Notes: generated by a model from the letters alone, not told the origin. A DNA stretch of 64,000 bases from Thalassoglobus polymorphus (GCF_007744255.1 NZ_CP036267.1:1471541-1535540); one strand, 5' to 3'. Shown: positions 36,174 through 46,894, numbered from the stretch's first letter. Numbers and translations: made by a program.

Positions 36174-37688
36174 TCATAAGGTTTTCTGGGCAGCGTCGAT
36201 AATCAGTTGTCGATCTTCAGCAGTGAGCTTTTCACCAGCTTCAATTCGTTCACAAAGATCGGAAAGGTGATTGATCATTGATTGCCGAATTGCTATTTCC
36301 GTTGACTGCAATGAGGCCATTTCCAGTGAATCCAGTAACCCCGAAGTTGTTGCAACCAAAACAGCGATCTGCTCAGCGACAGAAAGTGGTTGATACTGAG
36401 GTTGTTTGAAAATCTCCCGGACACGTCGACCTCGTTCCAGAGTGGCACGAGTTTCCTCATCCAGGCGACTACTGAAACGAGAGAATGCCTCAAGCTCTTC
36501 AAATTGAGAGTAAGAGAGTCGCAAGTCTCCTGAGACTGAGCGATACGCTGCGAGTTGTGTTTTCCCACCAACTCGTGATACGGAACGACCGACATCGACC
36601 GCCGGGAGAATTCCTTTCTGAAACAGGTCGGGTGAGAGATAAATTTGTCCATCAGTAATCGAAATCAAATTCGTCGGAATATAAGCTGAAACATTTTGAG
36701 CCTCAGTCTCCGCAATTGGCAGCGCTGTCAGCGAGCCACCACCATGCTGCTGGTTGAGGTGAGTAGAACGTTCGAGAAGACGTGAATGCAGATAAAAGAT
36801 ATCTCCCGGAAACGCTTCTCGTCCGGGAGGGCGACGCAGTAAAAGGGACAACTCGCGGTAAGCTCGTGCATGTACGGTCAGATCATCGTACACAACGAGA
36901 ACATCTTTGCCTTGCTCCATGAAGTATTCGCCAATCGTTGTGGCGGCATAAGGAGCCACAAATTGCATTCCTGGAGAGGAGTCTCCTTCAGCGACGACGA
37001 CTACAGAGTACTCAAGGGCACCTCGCTCACGCAGGTCTGCAATCGTCTTCGCTATCGCTGTGTTACGCTGTCCGATTGCACAGTAGATGCAGATCACATC
37101 TTTATCGGTTTGATTTAGAATGGTGTCGATCGCAATCGCTGTTTTACCGGTTTGACGATCACCGACAATCAATTCTCGTTGTCCACGCCCAATCGGGATC
37201 AGCGCGTCGATCACTTTAATTCCGGTTTGTAAAGGCACCGTCACAGGATCGCGATTCATAATCGGTGCTGCGTCCTGCTCGCACGGTCTTCGCTGTTGAG
37301 TCTGTACTGGTCCGAGTCCATCTAAGGCACGTCCGACAGGATCAACGACGCGTCCAATTAGAGAATTTCCGACGGGGACATCAAGGACACGATGAGTTCG
37401 ACGGACTTCATCACCCGCTGCTAACGAGTCATTCTGGTCCAACAGGATGACACCGATCTCATTTGCGTCGAGATTGAATGCCATCCCCAACTGATTTCCA
37501 GGAAAACGCAAGAGTTCTTCTGAACGTGCGTCTTTCAGACCATTCACACGAGCGACACCCCGTCCGACTGAAGTCACTTGTCCTGTTTCTGTCAGTTTCA
37601 GCTCGAATGGATGTGAAGACTGCAGCGAGTCCAATGCTGCAAATGTCTCATTCAAAACAGAATTCATTTCAGTCGCATCTTCTCGCAA
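36174..37688 (-). CDS. atpA: N-ATPase alpha subunit
   Basis: A 504-residue alpha subunit with beta-barrel N-terminus, P-loop GDRQTGKTA and the [22 protein letters not shown] stretch typical of AtpA. The start is the TTG at 37688, supported by AAGGAG six bases upstream. It forms the head with beta and holds the noncatalytic nucleotides. It lies in the operon after the b-delta gene. Confidence 0.9.
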   Translation of the reverse strand: MREDATEMNSVLNETFAALDSLQSSHPFELKLTETGQVTSVGRGVARVNGLKDARSEELLRFPGNQLGMAFNLDANEIGVILLDQNDSLAAGDEVRRTHRVLDVPVGNSLIGRVVDPVGRALDGLGPVQTQQRRPCEQDAAPIMNRDPVTVPLQTGIKVIDALIPIGRGQRELIVGDRQTGKTAIAIDTILNQTDKDVICIYCAIGQRNTAIAKTIADLRERGALEYSVVVVAEGDSSPGMQFVAPYAATTIGEYFMEQGKDVLVVYDDLTVHARAYRELSLLLRRPPGREAFPGDIFYLHSRLLERSTHLNQQHGGGSLTALPIAETEAQNVSAYIPTNLISITDGQIYLSPDLFQKGILPAVDVGRSVSRVGGKTQLAAYRSVSGDLRLSYSQFEELEAFSRFSSRLDEETRATLERGRRVREIFKQPQYQPLSVAEQIAVLVATTSGLLDSLEMASLQSTEIAIRQSMINHLSDLCERIEAGEKLTAEDRQLIIDAAQKTL

Positions 37689-37722
37689 CGTAAACTCCTT
37701 ATTTCAGTCAGCAAAATGAGCG

Positions 37723-38550
37723 TTATGATTGAGTCGCAATGCCAAATTCTGTTTGATGATCGAGGGGGGCATCTTGATGGTTCACTGAGGCGAAACCAAT
37801 TTGAAGCAGTCCTGACAAATCCTCTTGCAATGTCTCAAGTGCCTCGTTGACAGTCCAGGAGAGTTTGCGACCCGGAACCATCAACTCAATCCCGCAAAGA
37901 GACTCTGGTCGAAAGCGGAATTCGTAATCGGTGTCTACCGAAAAGGTTTCTTTAACTGCATCAGTAATTTTCGTTTGCTGCGTCGCAGACAATGCAAACG
38001 CGGTGACAATGGCGCCCCCGTCATCCGATTCTTGCAGGAACTTCTCGATCTCTTGTTTGGCAGAAGGCGTGAGTTGTTTAAGTTTTTGAAGAAAGACTGT
38101 GATCACCTGTTCTTCAAGCTTTACGTCTGCGAGTTCGCTCAGGATTTTTCGCGCTGTGTCATAGGCATGGTCCGCAGTCCGACGCTGAAGCTCTTGAATA
38201 AATGCCTCTTGCTCTCGTTGAAGTCCTGCGAACCATTCCTTGCGAGTTTTCTCCACATCAGTTCGAGCAGTCTGAATCTGTTCGTCACGCCATTTCTGAA
38301 CGTCGTGTTTTGCTTCTGCGACCAGCTTTTCACGGACTTGCTCAAGCTCCTGAATTTTATTCTCGTGGATCAACGCTTGTTGCTCTGAATGTTGTTTCGC
38401 TGCATCTGCGTCATTGAGCTTCGCTGCGATTTTTTGTTCACGTTCATTCATTGCTTGTATGATTGGTCCATAGAGGAATCGCTTTAAGAGCCAAACCAGG
38501 ACCAGAAAGTTGAGAATCTGAGCAAGAAATGTAAACCAGTTTATCGACAT
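37723..38550 (-). CDS. atpF: N-ATPase b subunit with fused delta-like domain
   Basis: A 275-residue stator subunit. An N-terminal TM (FTFLAQILNFLVLVWLLKRF) is followed by a long charged helix. From about 180 to the end (AIVTAFALSATQQTKITDAVKETF ... CGIELMVPGRKLSWTVNEALETL) it resembles the C-terminal domain of F-type delta/OSCP. The operon has no atpH, so this fusion presumably supplies both functions, as is typical of N-ATPases. Confidence 0.85.
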   Translation of the reverse strand: MSINWFTFLAQILNFLVLVWLLKRFLYGPIIQAMNEREQKIAAKLNDADAAKQHSEQQALIHENKIQELEQVREKLVAEAKHDVQKWRDEQIQTARTDVEKTRKEWFAGLQREQEAFIQELQRRTADHAYDTARKILSELADVKLEEQVITVFLQKLKQLTPSAKQEIEKFLQESDDGGAIVTAFALSATQQTKITDAVKETFSVDTDYEFRFRPESLCGIELMVPGRKLSWTVNEALETLQEDLSGLLQIGFASVNHQDAPLDHQTEFGIATQS

Positions 38551-38571
38551 CTGTTCGTCCTGGTGATGAGG

Positions 38572-38853
38572 TTATTGAGTCGCTGCGGCTTCGAGAAAAA
38601 AATTCCAAAATGGATTTGCAAAGATCAAAATCATCGAGACAACAAAGCAATAGATTGCAGTCGACTCCACCATTGCCAAACCAACAAATAGTGTTCTGGT
38701 GATTGTGTTAGCCTCATCGGGTTGTTGAGCGATGGCGTTGAGAGCTTGAGCCAACGCGCGACCTTCTCCGAGTGCCGGTCCAATCGAACCAATAGCAATC
38801 GTCAAACCTGCGGAGATAATGGAAGCTGCCGCGATCACCGTTTGCGTATCCAT
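38572..38853 (-). CDS. atpE: N-ATPase c subunit
   Basis: A 93-residue hairpin of two TM helices. The C-terminal helix carries VESTAIYCFVV with the ion-binding Glu next to Ser-Thr, a sodium-ring-like neighbourhood. The N-terminal helix has GPALGEGRALAQAL, with a second Glu where classic Na+ rings have Gln. Two carboxylates are usual for N-ATPases; one studied N-type ring is proton-coupled, so the ion cannot be decided from sequence. Confidence 0.88.
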   Translation of the reverse strand: MDTQTVIAAASIISAGLTIAIGSIGPALGEGRALAQALNAIAQQPDEANTITRTLFVGLAMVESTAIYCFVVSMILIFANPFWNFFLEAAATQ

Positions 38854-38855
38854 AA

Positions 38856-39557
38856 TTAGTTTCCTTCTGAATCAAGAGTTGAAGTGGACTGTGCTTGAGT
38901 TGCGGATGCGATATAAACCATCGCCAGGATTGCAAAAATGTAAGCTTGAATCATGCCAGTGAGTAAGCCGAAGAGTTGCATGACAATGGGAACGAATAGA
39001 GGCACGAATCCCAACAGGATTGCTCCAATGACTGTACCGCTCATCATGTTTCCGTAGAGTCGGACAGCGAGTGCCAAAGTTCGAGAGAGTTCTCCGATGA
39101 TATTAAAAGGGAGCATAAACACCGAAGGTTGCAAGTACTGTCGTAGATAAGCACTGAGTCCAGTTTTAGAGATTCCGTACACCGGGACAGCGACAAACAC
39201 ACATGTCGCTAGAGCTGCTGTCGTCGAGAGCGAACCTGTCGGAGGATAATAACCGGGCACAATTGCTAGTAAATTCGAAATTGCAATGAATAAAAACAGC
39301 GTCCCAATAAATGGGAGGTAGGAGCCGGTCTGTTGACCGCTGACTTCACGAATTTGATTCTGTAAAGTCTCGACCAACACTTCCAACAAGTTCTGTCCGC
39401 GTGAAAAATTTGTGTCACTGGAGAGTGTGCGCGTCATCAACCAGGAAAGAGCGACCAGCACCGCCATCGAAATCCAGGTAAAGATCAACGTCTGATTTAA
39501 AACGAACGGTCCCCATTCCCAGATTGGGGTATCGGGATTGATCTGAATTGCGTTCAT
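38856..39557 (-). CDS. atpB: N-ATPase a subunit
   Basis: A 233-residue membrane protein with about five or six TM segments. The segment IGELSRTLALAVRLYGNMMSG contains the essential stator arginine facing the c ring. The gene's start overlaps the atpR stop by four bases and it ends two bases before atpE. It conducts ions through half-channels. Confidence 0.88.
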   Translation of the reverse strand: MNAIQINPDTPIWEWGPFVLNQTLIFTWISMAVLVALSWLMTRTLSSDTNFSRGQNLLEVLVETLQNQIREVSGQQTGSYLPFIGTLFLFIAISNLLAIVPGYYPPTGSLSTTAALATCVFVAVPVYGISKTGLSAYLRQYLQPSVFMLPFNIIGELSRTLALAVRLYGNMMSGTVIGAILLGFVPLFVPIVMQLFGLLTGMIQAYIFAILAMVYIASATQAQSTSTLDSEGN

Positions 39558-39856
39558 TTGATTACCTCAGCAGGTGCATGCTGCGAACGCGGCTGTAACC
39601 ATAGTGTCATCAGAATGCGAGAGATGACAAAACCGAACAGGCAAGCAAGAGCCCGCTCCCATTGACCAGCCATGACAATCCAGAATCCGAATAATGTGAT
39701 TGACATCCTGACGAGAAAGCTTCCCAGAAACAACAATGCTGGTTGCTTCGTTCGTGGCAACTGACGAATAGTGAGCCAAAGGCTTCCATAAAAAAGGAGT
39801 CCCAGTAGTCCACCTGCGAGAAGTGATAACATGAGTTCCAGAATGCTACTTTGCAT
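39554..39856 (-). CDS. atpR: N-ATPase accessory subunit AtpR
   Basis: A 100-residue membrane protein with three TM segments and arginines within membrane helices (SFLVRMSITLFGFW, FVISRILMTLW), the hallmark of AtpR. It is thought to help c-ring assembly or ion coupling in N-ATPases. It overlaps atpQ by 11 bases and atpB by 4. Confidence 0.85.
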   Translation of the reverse strand: MQSSILELMLSLLAGGLLGLLFYGSLWLTIRQLPRTKQPALLFLGSFLVRMSITLFGFWIVMAGQWERALACLFGFVISRILMTLWLQPRSQHAPAEVIK

Positions 39857-40209
39857 TTCCCGAGCCTTTCATCTCAGCATGTTCAGTTTGTTTGCGATGC
39901 GGCGGGATCTCTTTAGATCGTTCACGTTCCACCCATTTCCAGGCATTGAGACAGCCAATGAAAATCCCGAAAAGCAGCAACATGAGTGCAAATGAGTAGG
40001 GACTCCGCCAGGTCGTGTCGATCCAAACTCCCACGCTGACTCCGATCAATGCTGGAATCGCCACCGACCAACCAACGAGTCCCATCATCCCTAAACCAAA
40101 CCAGACACTTTGATTCTTTTCTGATTGCGCCCTGAGTCTACGAGCTTCTTTCGCTGCGACCTGCCGTTCAATTTCAGAGCGTTCAGTGTTGTGATTCTCA
40201 TTCGTCGAT

Positions 40210-40217
<8 letters not shown>
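39846..40217 (-). CDS. atpQ: N-ATPase accessory subunit AtpQ (AtpI-like)
   Basis: A 123-residue protein with a charged N-terminal helix and two TM segments (WFGLGMMGLVGWSVAIPALIG, YSFALMLLLFGIFIGCLNAW). Position between atpC and atpR and the AtpI-like hairpin identify it as AtpQ. The start overlaps the epsilon gene by 8 bases. Confidence 0.82.
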
Positions 40218-42038
<1,821 letters not shown>

Positions 42039-42057
42039 TTATCGAACGGTCAAGAAC

Positions 42058-42071
42058 GCAAATCCAATACC
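42058..42071 (-). promoter_or_regulatory. Sigma-54 (-24/-12) promoter of the N-ATPase operon
   Basis: On the minus strand the element is GGTATTGGATTTGC: GG at 42071-42070 and GC at 42059-42058, ten bases apart as required for sigma-54. It is almost the same as the elements at 43250 and 57101 (GGTAT-x4-TTTGC). The rest of the 406-base gap 42009-42414 contains the palindrome at 42190 and no gene. Confidence 0.7.
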
Positions 42072-42189
42072 TGTCGCCTTAACGATGTCCAGGTTTTACA
42101 GATTTATTGGTTCCTCGCAAAAAGTCTTTGGTTTAGGTTCCCGCTCGTGTAGCGATCACACGACCTGTCAATGCAAAATCGCTCAGCGA

Positions 42190-42205
42190 TGGGCGTATTC
42201 GCCCG
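42190..42205 (-). promoter_or_regulatory. Enhancer-like palindrome (UAS) for N-ATPase
   Basis: TGGGCGTATTCGCCCG, a near-perfect dyad (GGGCG-TATT-CGCCC), is a relative of the TGGGCGATATCGCTCA sites elsewhere in this window. Its centre is about 126 bases upstream of the -24 element at 42070. Confidence 0.55.
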
Positions 42206-42414
42206 CAACGGGTCTGCAAGCAAACAGATCAGATAATTTGCTTCTCGACCTATTCAAAAAGGTCATCCGAAATTCTTTAGGCATCCTGTGGGGCTCAGAA
42301 CATGTTATAGGATTTTGAACCAAAACGTATGCTCGTTCTCGCCGCAAAATGACTTTGATGAGTTGTGTGTTCATTTCGCTTAACGTTCTCTGATCATGTT
42401 TCCAACCCAGCTGG

Positions 42415-43206
42415 TTAAGTGACGCTATACCTGGAAGGATTGGCTTCAAACTCTGTTGCACATGCTGAACAGCAGAAATAGATGACCACGTCATTGATCT
42501 TCTTTGTTGTCCCAGCGCACTTCGGATCAAGCCACATCCCGCAAACAGGGTCGCGAACAGTCGCAAGATCTCCCTGAGTTTCCACCGTCTCGCATGCCAT
42601 GCAAAAGCAAGAAGGGTGTTGATAGTGTTCGGTACGATAAACTTCCAACAATTGCTCGATCAATTTTTGAGGGTGGTTATCATAGATCAACCGAGCTCCT
42701 GTCTCTTTCTGACAAGCCTTCAAGATCTGTGGGATGACATCGGTAATTCCACCGGTCCCCGTGAGAACGCCAATAAGCTTTCCTTCATCATAGGCGATTG
42801 CCAATTCTCCTAACGTCCCGCTGCTCCCACCTACAATCACCACGATGTCAGAAGACCGAATATTGACAACTTCACGCCCCATCAACCCGCTACCCGTGAA
42901 TATGAGTACGTCGTGAAACTCTGCGGGAGAATGATATTTATAAAGATGTTCGTCGAGACTCAGCCCTGGCGAAATGCCGATTACCTGCCCTCCAACCGTA
43001 TGTGCTCCTTGTGCAGCGGCAAGAGGAAGACCTGGACAGGCACCAGTAATCGTGACGCAGCCAGCCCGGGCAATCTCTTCGCCAAGCAGTCGAGCGGTTT
43101 GAAGCGTTTCAGTATCCTGTCCAGTGGCCGCACTTCCCATCACTCCAATTTTCAATGACATGCGTTGACCAGGAACAGCTTGGAGTCCTCTTTTTTGATC
43201 GTTCAT
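42415..43206 (-). CDS. LOG/TIGR00725-like protein with C-terminal YHS/TRASH metal domain
   Basis: A 263-residue protein. The body is the lysine-decarboxylase-like Rossmann fold (GVMGSAATGQDTETLQTARLLGEEIARAG ... VGGSSGTLGELAIAYDEGK), near the LOG/TIGR00725 family, whose best-known members cleave nucleotide monophosphates of cytokinins or similar. Residues 217-262 add DPVCGMWLDPK ... YFCCSACATEFEANPSRY, a YHS/TRASH-type metal-binding module. Fusion of the two is unusual. It lies upstream of the N-ATPase operon on the same strand and has its own sigma-54 promoter and UAS. The substrate is not known. Confidence 0.78.
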   Translation of the reverse strand: MNDQKRGLQAVPGQRMSLKIGVMGSAATGQDTETLQTARLLGEEIARAGCVTITGACPGLPLAAAQGAHTVGGQVIGISPGLSLDEHLYKYHSPAEFHDVLIFTGSGLMGREVVNIRSSDIVVIVGGSSGTLGELAIAYDEGKLIGVLTGTGGITDVIPQILKACQKETGARLIYDNHPQKLIEQLLEVYRTEHYQHPSCFCMACETVETQGDLATVRDPVCGMWLDPKCAGTTKKINDVVIYFCCSACATEFEANPSRYSVT

Positions 43207-43249
43207 TACGTTTTCTTTGTCTACAAGTTCTTGTCTGGATCAACGGTTA

Positions 43250-43263
43250 GCAAATGGCATACC
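43250..43263 (-). promoter_or_regulatory. Sigma-54 promoter of the LOG-YHS gene
   Basis: GGTATGCCATTTGC on the minus strand, GG at 43263-43262 and GC at 43251-43250 with the correct ten-base spacer. It is 44 bases before the start codon. Confidence 0.65.
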
Positions 43264-43296
43264 CAGGTTTGCCGTTCAATCTCCGCCCCTCTAACC

Positions 43297-43310
43297 GGCG
43301 ATGTAGCTCA
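43297..43310 (-). promoter_or_regulatory. Degenerate UAS between divergent LOG-YHS and receiver genes
   Basis: GGCGATGTAGCTCA differs from the palindrome copies at 54724 and 56965 at two of fourteen positions. It lies 39 bases from the LOG-YHS -24 element and about 157 from the -24 element of the receiver gene, so it could serve both. Confidence 0.45.
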
Positions 43311-43458
43311 ACACAGGGCGAATTGACCGAGGACGGTGACAGCTTGGTCCTAAGAATTGGAAACAGATTGATCGGAGATATGAGTTGATACTTTAATCAG
43401 AAGCTCTGAGGGTGTGGCAAGCAGACTTTCTCAGAAAATTATTGAGCACAGTCATTTC

Positions 43459-43472
43459 GGCACAAGAAGTGC
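43459..43472 (+). promoter_or_regulatory. Sigma-54-like promoter of the receiver gene
   Basis: GGCACAAGAAGTGC has GG at 43459-43460 and GC at 43471-43472, correctly spaced, with the classic GGCAC form of the -24 element. The start codon lies 48 bases downstream. Confidence 0.5.
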
Positions 43473-43519
43473 CTCATCCACCTGTCACCTCAGTGATTTT
43501 CGATCGAGGATCAAACGCA

Positions 43520-43924
43520 ATGAACTCTCAAGAAACCACAATTCTCTACGTTGACGATGACGAACTGTCACGAACAACCGTTTCTCGTCGACTGAGAAGA
43601 ATGGGGATTCGTGTTTTGGAAGCCAACTCTGCGGAGTCGGCATTTTCCTATCTCGGTACAGAGGATGAAATCGATCTCTTGCTACTTGAGCCAGCAGTGA
43701 ACCAGCTCTTTGGTCTGGAGCTTTATCGCACGTTGATGAGTCAAGGGCGATTCCTCGCCACGGTGATTTGTACAGCCGCGGTCGAAGAGATTCCGGAAGA
43801 AGTTTTGCAAGCCTCAAAGCTTCCAGCCGATTGCTATTGCCGGAAACCATGTTCATTCAATGAACTGTTGCTCTGTATTCAAACGGCCTTGAAACAATCA
43901 CCAACAGCAACTGAAGGGGCTTGA
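43520..43924 (+). CDS. Stand-alone receiver domain with Asp-to-Glu at the phosphorylation site
   Basis: A 134-residue receiver protein from ATG 43520 (GAGGA eight bases upstream). The acidic pocket VDDD (11-14), switch Thr85 and KPCSF lysine (Lys109) are intact, but the phosphoacceptor strand reads IDLLLLEPAV: Glu57 replaces Asp. Glutamate often mimics the phosphorylated state, so it may be constitutively active or act as a docking partner. The C-terminal KPCSFNELL is very close to that of the sigma-54 regulator at 49002, suggesting a common phosphorelay neighbourhood. Confidence 0.8.
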   Translation: MNSQETTILYVDDDELSRTTVSRRLRRMGIRVLEANSAESAFSYLGTEDEIDLLLLEPAVNQLFGLELYRTLMSQGRFLATVICTAAVEEIPEEVLQASKLPADCYCRKPCSFNELLLCIQTALKQSPTATEGA

Positions 43925-44042
43925 TTTCGTACAGCCATTGGAGAATTAAATCAATCTTCAAATGGGTGATGCATTCTGCTGTGCGAGTTCACAAAGAAAG
44001 TGAGGAATGTCTAGAATCGAAGTGATTGTCGAGAAGACTGCT

Positions 44043-44891
44043 CTAACCAGCGGATGGATCGCGCCCAAGATAGGGCATTAGCTTTTCGACCTCCTGCACA
44101 TCTTTGAGGCCGACGACCGAAACCGACCGCTTACCGACTCGCCATGTGGCAGCAATTTGCTGATCGAACTCCATGACCGTCGTCGGTTTTCCACCACAGT
44201 CGCACTGTCGTTTTTCCCGATGACCGAACCAAATCGCTTGTTCAGCATCATGTTCAAACACGACAAAAGGGTCTCCAGAATCACTGGTGCAAATTGTCTT
44301 GACGCATTCACAGCAAGGCATCTTCAGTAATTGAATCGATTCGACCGTATAGCCGCTGGGCAGCGAATTCGCGACGACAGGACGATAGCCGACTTGTTTT
44401 GTTGCAGTCTCAACACTGACCGTTCGCTGAGGGTATTCACTAAAAAGGTCCTTCAGTGCCTGCTGCGGGCTCGCGGCGTATGAATCTAGATATTCATCGA
44501 ATTCGATCGTGACCATCGTATGTTGATGGTCATGAGATCGGCTCTGAATTGCGACAAATGAAATGCCGAAGACCATTAGAAGCAGTACTGCGACCACCCA
44601 TGGTCGTGCCACCTGTCTTCGAGGAGTTGTCAGGATCAGCGGAGCGGGATCTGCTGGTTGACCATCTAAGTCTTGTTGAATTTTCGCCCAAAGGTTGGCT
44701 GGCGGTTGAGGGCTCTCGATTGCCTGGTTTAAAACTGAGAGTTGCTTATAGTCATTCAGAACCCGTGAACAATCTGAACAATGTTCCAAGTGTTCGGAGA
44801 TGGTCTCTCGCTGTTGTTCATCGAGATGATGATCGAAAAAATGCGAAAGCAAGCTTTGTGTATTTTTACATGTCATTTCATGCTCGCTCAT
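44043..44891 (-). CDS. Anti-sigma factor with cysteine-rich extracytoplasmic domain
   Basis: A 282-residue membrane protein. The N-terminal zinc anti-sigma domain has HLEHCSDC (His34, Cys38, Cys41). A TM helix lies at about 98-115. The extracytoplasmic part contains CCEC, CTS and CDCG cysteine groups and histidines that could bind a metal or redox signal. It directly follows the ECF sigma gene (one base between stop and start), the usual sigma/anti-sigma arrangement, and would release sigma on signal. Confidence 0.82.
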   Translation of the reverse strand: MSEHEMTCKNTQSLLSHFFDHHLDEQQRETISEHLEHCSDCSRVLNDYKQLSVLNQAIESPQPPANLWAKIQQDLDGQPADPAPLILTTPRRQVARPWVVAVLLLMVFGISFVAIQSRSHDHQHTMVTIEFDEYLDSYAASPQQALKDLFSEYPQRTVSVETATKQVGYRPVVANSLPSGYTVESIQLLKMPCCECVKTICTSDSGDPFVVFEHDAEQAIWFGHREKRQCDCGGKPTTVMEFDQQIAATWRVGKRSVSVVGLKDVQEVEKLMPYLGRDPSAG

Positions 44892-44892
44892 G

Positions 44893-45426
44893 TCAGCTTT
44901 CCCAACCTAGATCTATAAGATGCTCTCGCAATAACTTTCTCGCGCGGTTGAGTCGTGATCCGACTGTCCCTTCTGATATCTGAAGTACTTCAGCAAGCTC
45001 GGCATAATTGAGCATCTCAATCTCGCGGAGCTGAAAAATCATGCGCAAGTCTGGATCCAGCCGATTCATTGCCATTTCAAGCAATTCGCAGTCATCTAAT
45101 CCCATCGTGCTATCGGAGGTCTTTGCTGCGACATCGACATCCGCAGAAAATTCTCGATTGCGTGCACGCGATCTGAGATGCTGTAAGCACTCATTGGTGG
45201 CCAAACGATACAACCATGTCTGAAATTGTGATTGATGTTCAAATTGTGAAATTTTCTGAAAGACTTTGAGGAAAATTTGTTGAGTCAAATCAGCAGCATC
45301 ACATTTTCCGACAATCTTCCCTGCCAGTCGGAAAACTCGCTGGTTGTACTCTTCAAACAAGAGGCGTTGTGCTTCACGGTCACCACGCTGACAAGCGGAA
45401 ATGTCGAGATGGAGTTGTGAAGTCGC
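44893..45426 (-). CDS. ECF-family RNA polymerase sigma factor
   Basis: About 177 residues from ATG 45426 (a GTG at 45447 would add seven). Region 2 reads DLTQQIFLKVFQKISQFEHQSQFQTWLYRLATNECL and region 4 reads IFQLREIEMLNYAELAEVL then ISEGTVGSRLNRARKLL. It is paired with the anti-sigma gene downstream. The likely regulon includes nearby Cys-rich and metal genes, but no -35/-10 motif could be confirmed. Confidence 0.88.
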   Translation of the reverse strand, partial: ATSQLHLDISACQRGDREAQRLLFEEYNQRVFRLAGKIVGKCDAADLTQQIFLKVFQKISQFEHQSQFQTWLYRLATNECLQHLRSRARNREFSADVDVAAKTSDSTMGLDDCELLEMAMNRLDPDLRMIFQLREIEMLNYAELAEVLQISEGTVGSRLNRARKLLREHLIDLGWES

Positions 45427-45590
45427 CATGAGTTGTTTGAACGGCACTCATCTACACCTGATTTAGATGATCTGAGACCAGATTTCCTTCGGGAGATTCT
45501 TTGATTTCTTGAAAATTGAGCGAGTGCTGAGGCTTCTCAACGAAACGTTTTCATCGATGAGCACCGTTTTTACAAAAAAATTGGATTCTT

Positions 45591-46079
45591 GTGAAGAAGC
45601 TCCTCCTTTCTGGCATCAAAAGGTTAAGGAGAACAGACCTACTCATGACAGTCATACTCACAATCTTAGCCTTGCTCGCCTCAGGAATCCCATCCGAGGC
45701 CTGTCGCTGTTGCACAGTGGGTGAGAGTAGTGTGAGTGAGGGCAGCATGAGTGCGAGTAGGGACAGCGAGAATGTACAGAAGTCCGGTCAAATTCTAGAG
45801 AACTGTCCGAGATGTGCCTCTCGACAATCCCGATGTCACCAGGCAGGCAACTGCTGCAAGTCTTTGAATCATCCTTGCGATTGCCATCATCAGCCTGTTG
45901 CAATATTCATTATCGAAGACAGCCTTGGGAGTGATGCTGAGACTAACAGTGATTCGACGCATGTGCTGTTCTCAATCTTTGACCAACTCAGTGGCGCAAG
46001 GCATGGGGACGTCTGGTTAGCCTCGCTTGCGACTCAAGGAACGTCAGCCACCGTTCTTCTATGCCGCTTACAACTCTAA
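45591..46079 (+). CDS. Cys-rich secreted protein
   Basis: 162 residues from a GTG start, or 144 from ATG 45645. A signal (TVILTILALLASGIPSEAC) is followed by CRCCTVGE, a Ser-rich stretch, CPRCASRQSRCHQAGNCC and CDCHHQP. The cysteine pattern is like the proteins at 17434 and 18228. It is divergent from the ECF sigma/anti-sigma genes, which makes it a possible target of that sigma factor. Function unknown; metal binding is inferred. Confidence 0.55.
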   Translation: MKKLLLSGIKRLRRTDLLMTVILTILALLASGIPSEACRCCTVGESSVSEGSMSASRDSENVQKSGQILENCPRCASRQSRCHQAGNCCKSLNHPCDCHHQPVAIFIIEDSLGSDAETNSDSTHVLFSIFDQLSGARHGDVWLASLATQGTSATVLLCRLQL

Positions 46080-46193
46080 TGGCACCGTTGTGTCCGCAAG
46101 TGCTTCAAGAAGCGGACGATTCTTTAATTCGGTCAAAACTCTTTTTGTCGTATTGAGAGCGAGTTCACTCTCAAACCGCAACAACACACGATT

Positions 46194-46210
46194 TGGCGCA
46201 TGTCGCGCCA
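46194..46210. promoter_or_regulatory. Dyad upstream of the lipoprotein gene
   Basis: TGGCGC-N5-GCGCCA is a perfect six-base inverted repeat 55 bases upstream of the lipoprotein start codon. It has the size of an operator for a dimeric regulator. No partner is known. Confidence 0.35.
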
Positions 46211-46264
46211 GATCCCCACTCGGTGATTGATTTCAATCATTTTCCATAACAGGAGCAACTTAAG

Positions 46265-46732
46265 ATGAACCGTTTCACATTTGCGTCTTTCGCTATCTTG
46301 GCAGTTGTTGGCACTGGTCTCATGATCGGGCTAGCAGGCTGCAGTGATTCCGCCTCAACCACTTCATCGACATCACCTTCTCCGGTCTCTACTTCTCCCA
46401 ATGAGGATGTTGGAGATGATCATGACCATGGAGACCACAGTCATGAAGGGCACGACCACCAGGCCATGAAAGAAGGTCTGGCCGAGTTGTCCGAGACGGA
46501 CCAAAAAGCAGCCATGCAGCAGCACATCTGTCCTGTGACGGAAGAGATGCTGGGGTCGATGGGAACTCCGCTCAAGGTCAGCCTCGAAAACCAAGACGTC
46601 TGGGTCTGCTGTAAGGGCTGTGTCAAAAAAGTGACTGAAAACCCAGAAGAATACCTGGCGAAACTCAAGGAGCACCATGACCACGCTGCTCACCAAGCTG
46701 GCGAGCATGGTGACCAAAATCCGGGTGAGTGA
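46265..46732 (+). CDS. Lipoprotein with His-rich linker and YHS/TRASH-like metal domain
   Basis: A 155-residue lipoprotein with lipobox LAGC, then an acidic His-rich segment (DHDHGDHSHEGHDH) and a domain CPVTEEMLGSMGTPLKV ... VWVCCKGCVKKVTENPEEYLAKL, typical of YHS/TRASH-like copper or heavy-metal binding modules. A His-rich tail follows. AGGAG lies 13-17 bases before the ATG. It is a probable periplasmic metal buffer and belongs with the kinase gene downstream by position only. Confidence 0.72.
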   Translation: MNRFTFASFAILAVVGTGLMIGLAGCSDSASTTSSTSPSPVSTSPNEDVGDDHDHGDHSHEGHDHQAMKEGLAELSETDQKAAMQQHICPVTEEMLGSMGTPLKVSLENQDVWVCCKGCVKKVTENPEEYLAKLKEHHDHAAHQAGEHGDQNPGE

Positions 46733-46894
46733 GAAAATGTGTTTCTGGAGCCCTTCTCGGGAGCACAGTTCAAACGTGTTCACGAAAGGGCTCATAAGCC
46801 AAGAGAGTGAAAAGCAGCTTGCGTGCATCGAGCCCGCCTATGAATCGTCCAATTCAGGGAATTCACTGTCAAATTTGAGTCGTGAGGAACAACT

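Noticed and set aside
46748-46793. GAGCCCTT/AAGGGCTC stem as terminator
   Set aside because: The loop is long (30 bases) and no uridine run follows, so it is not reported as a terminator.
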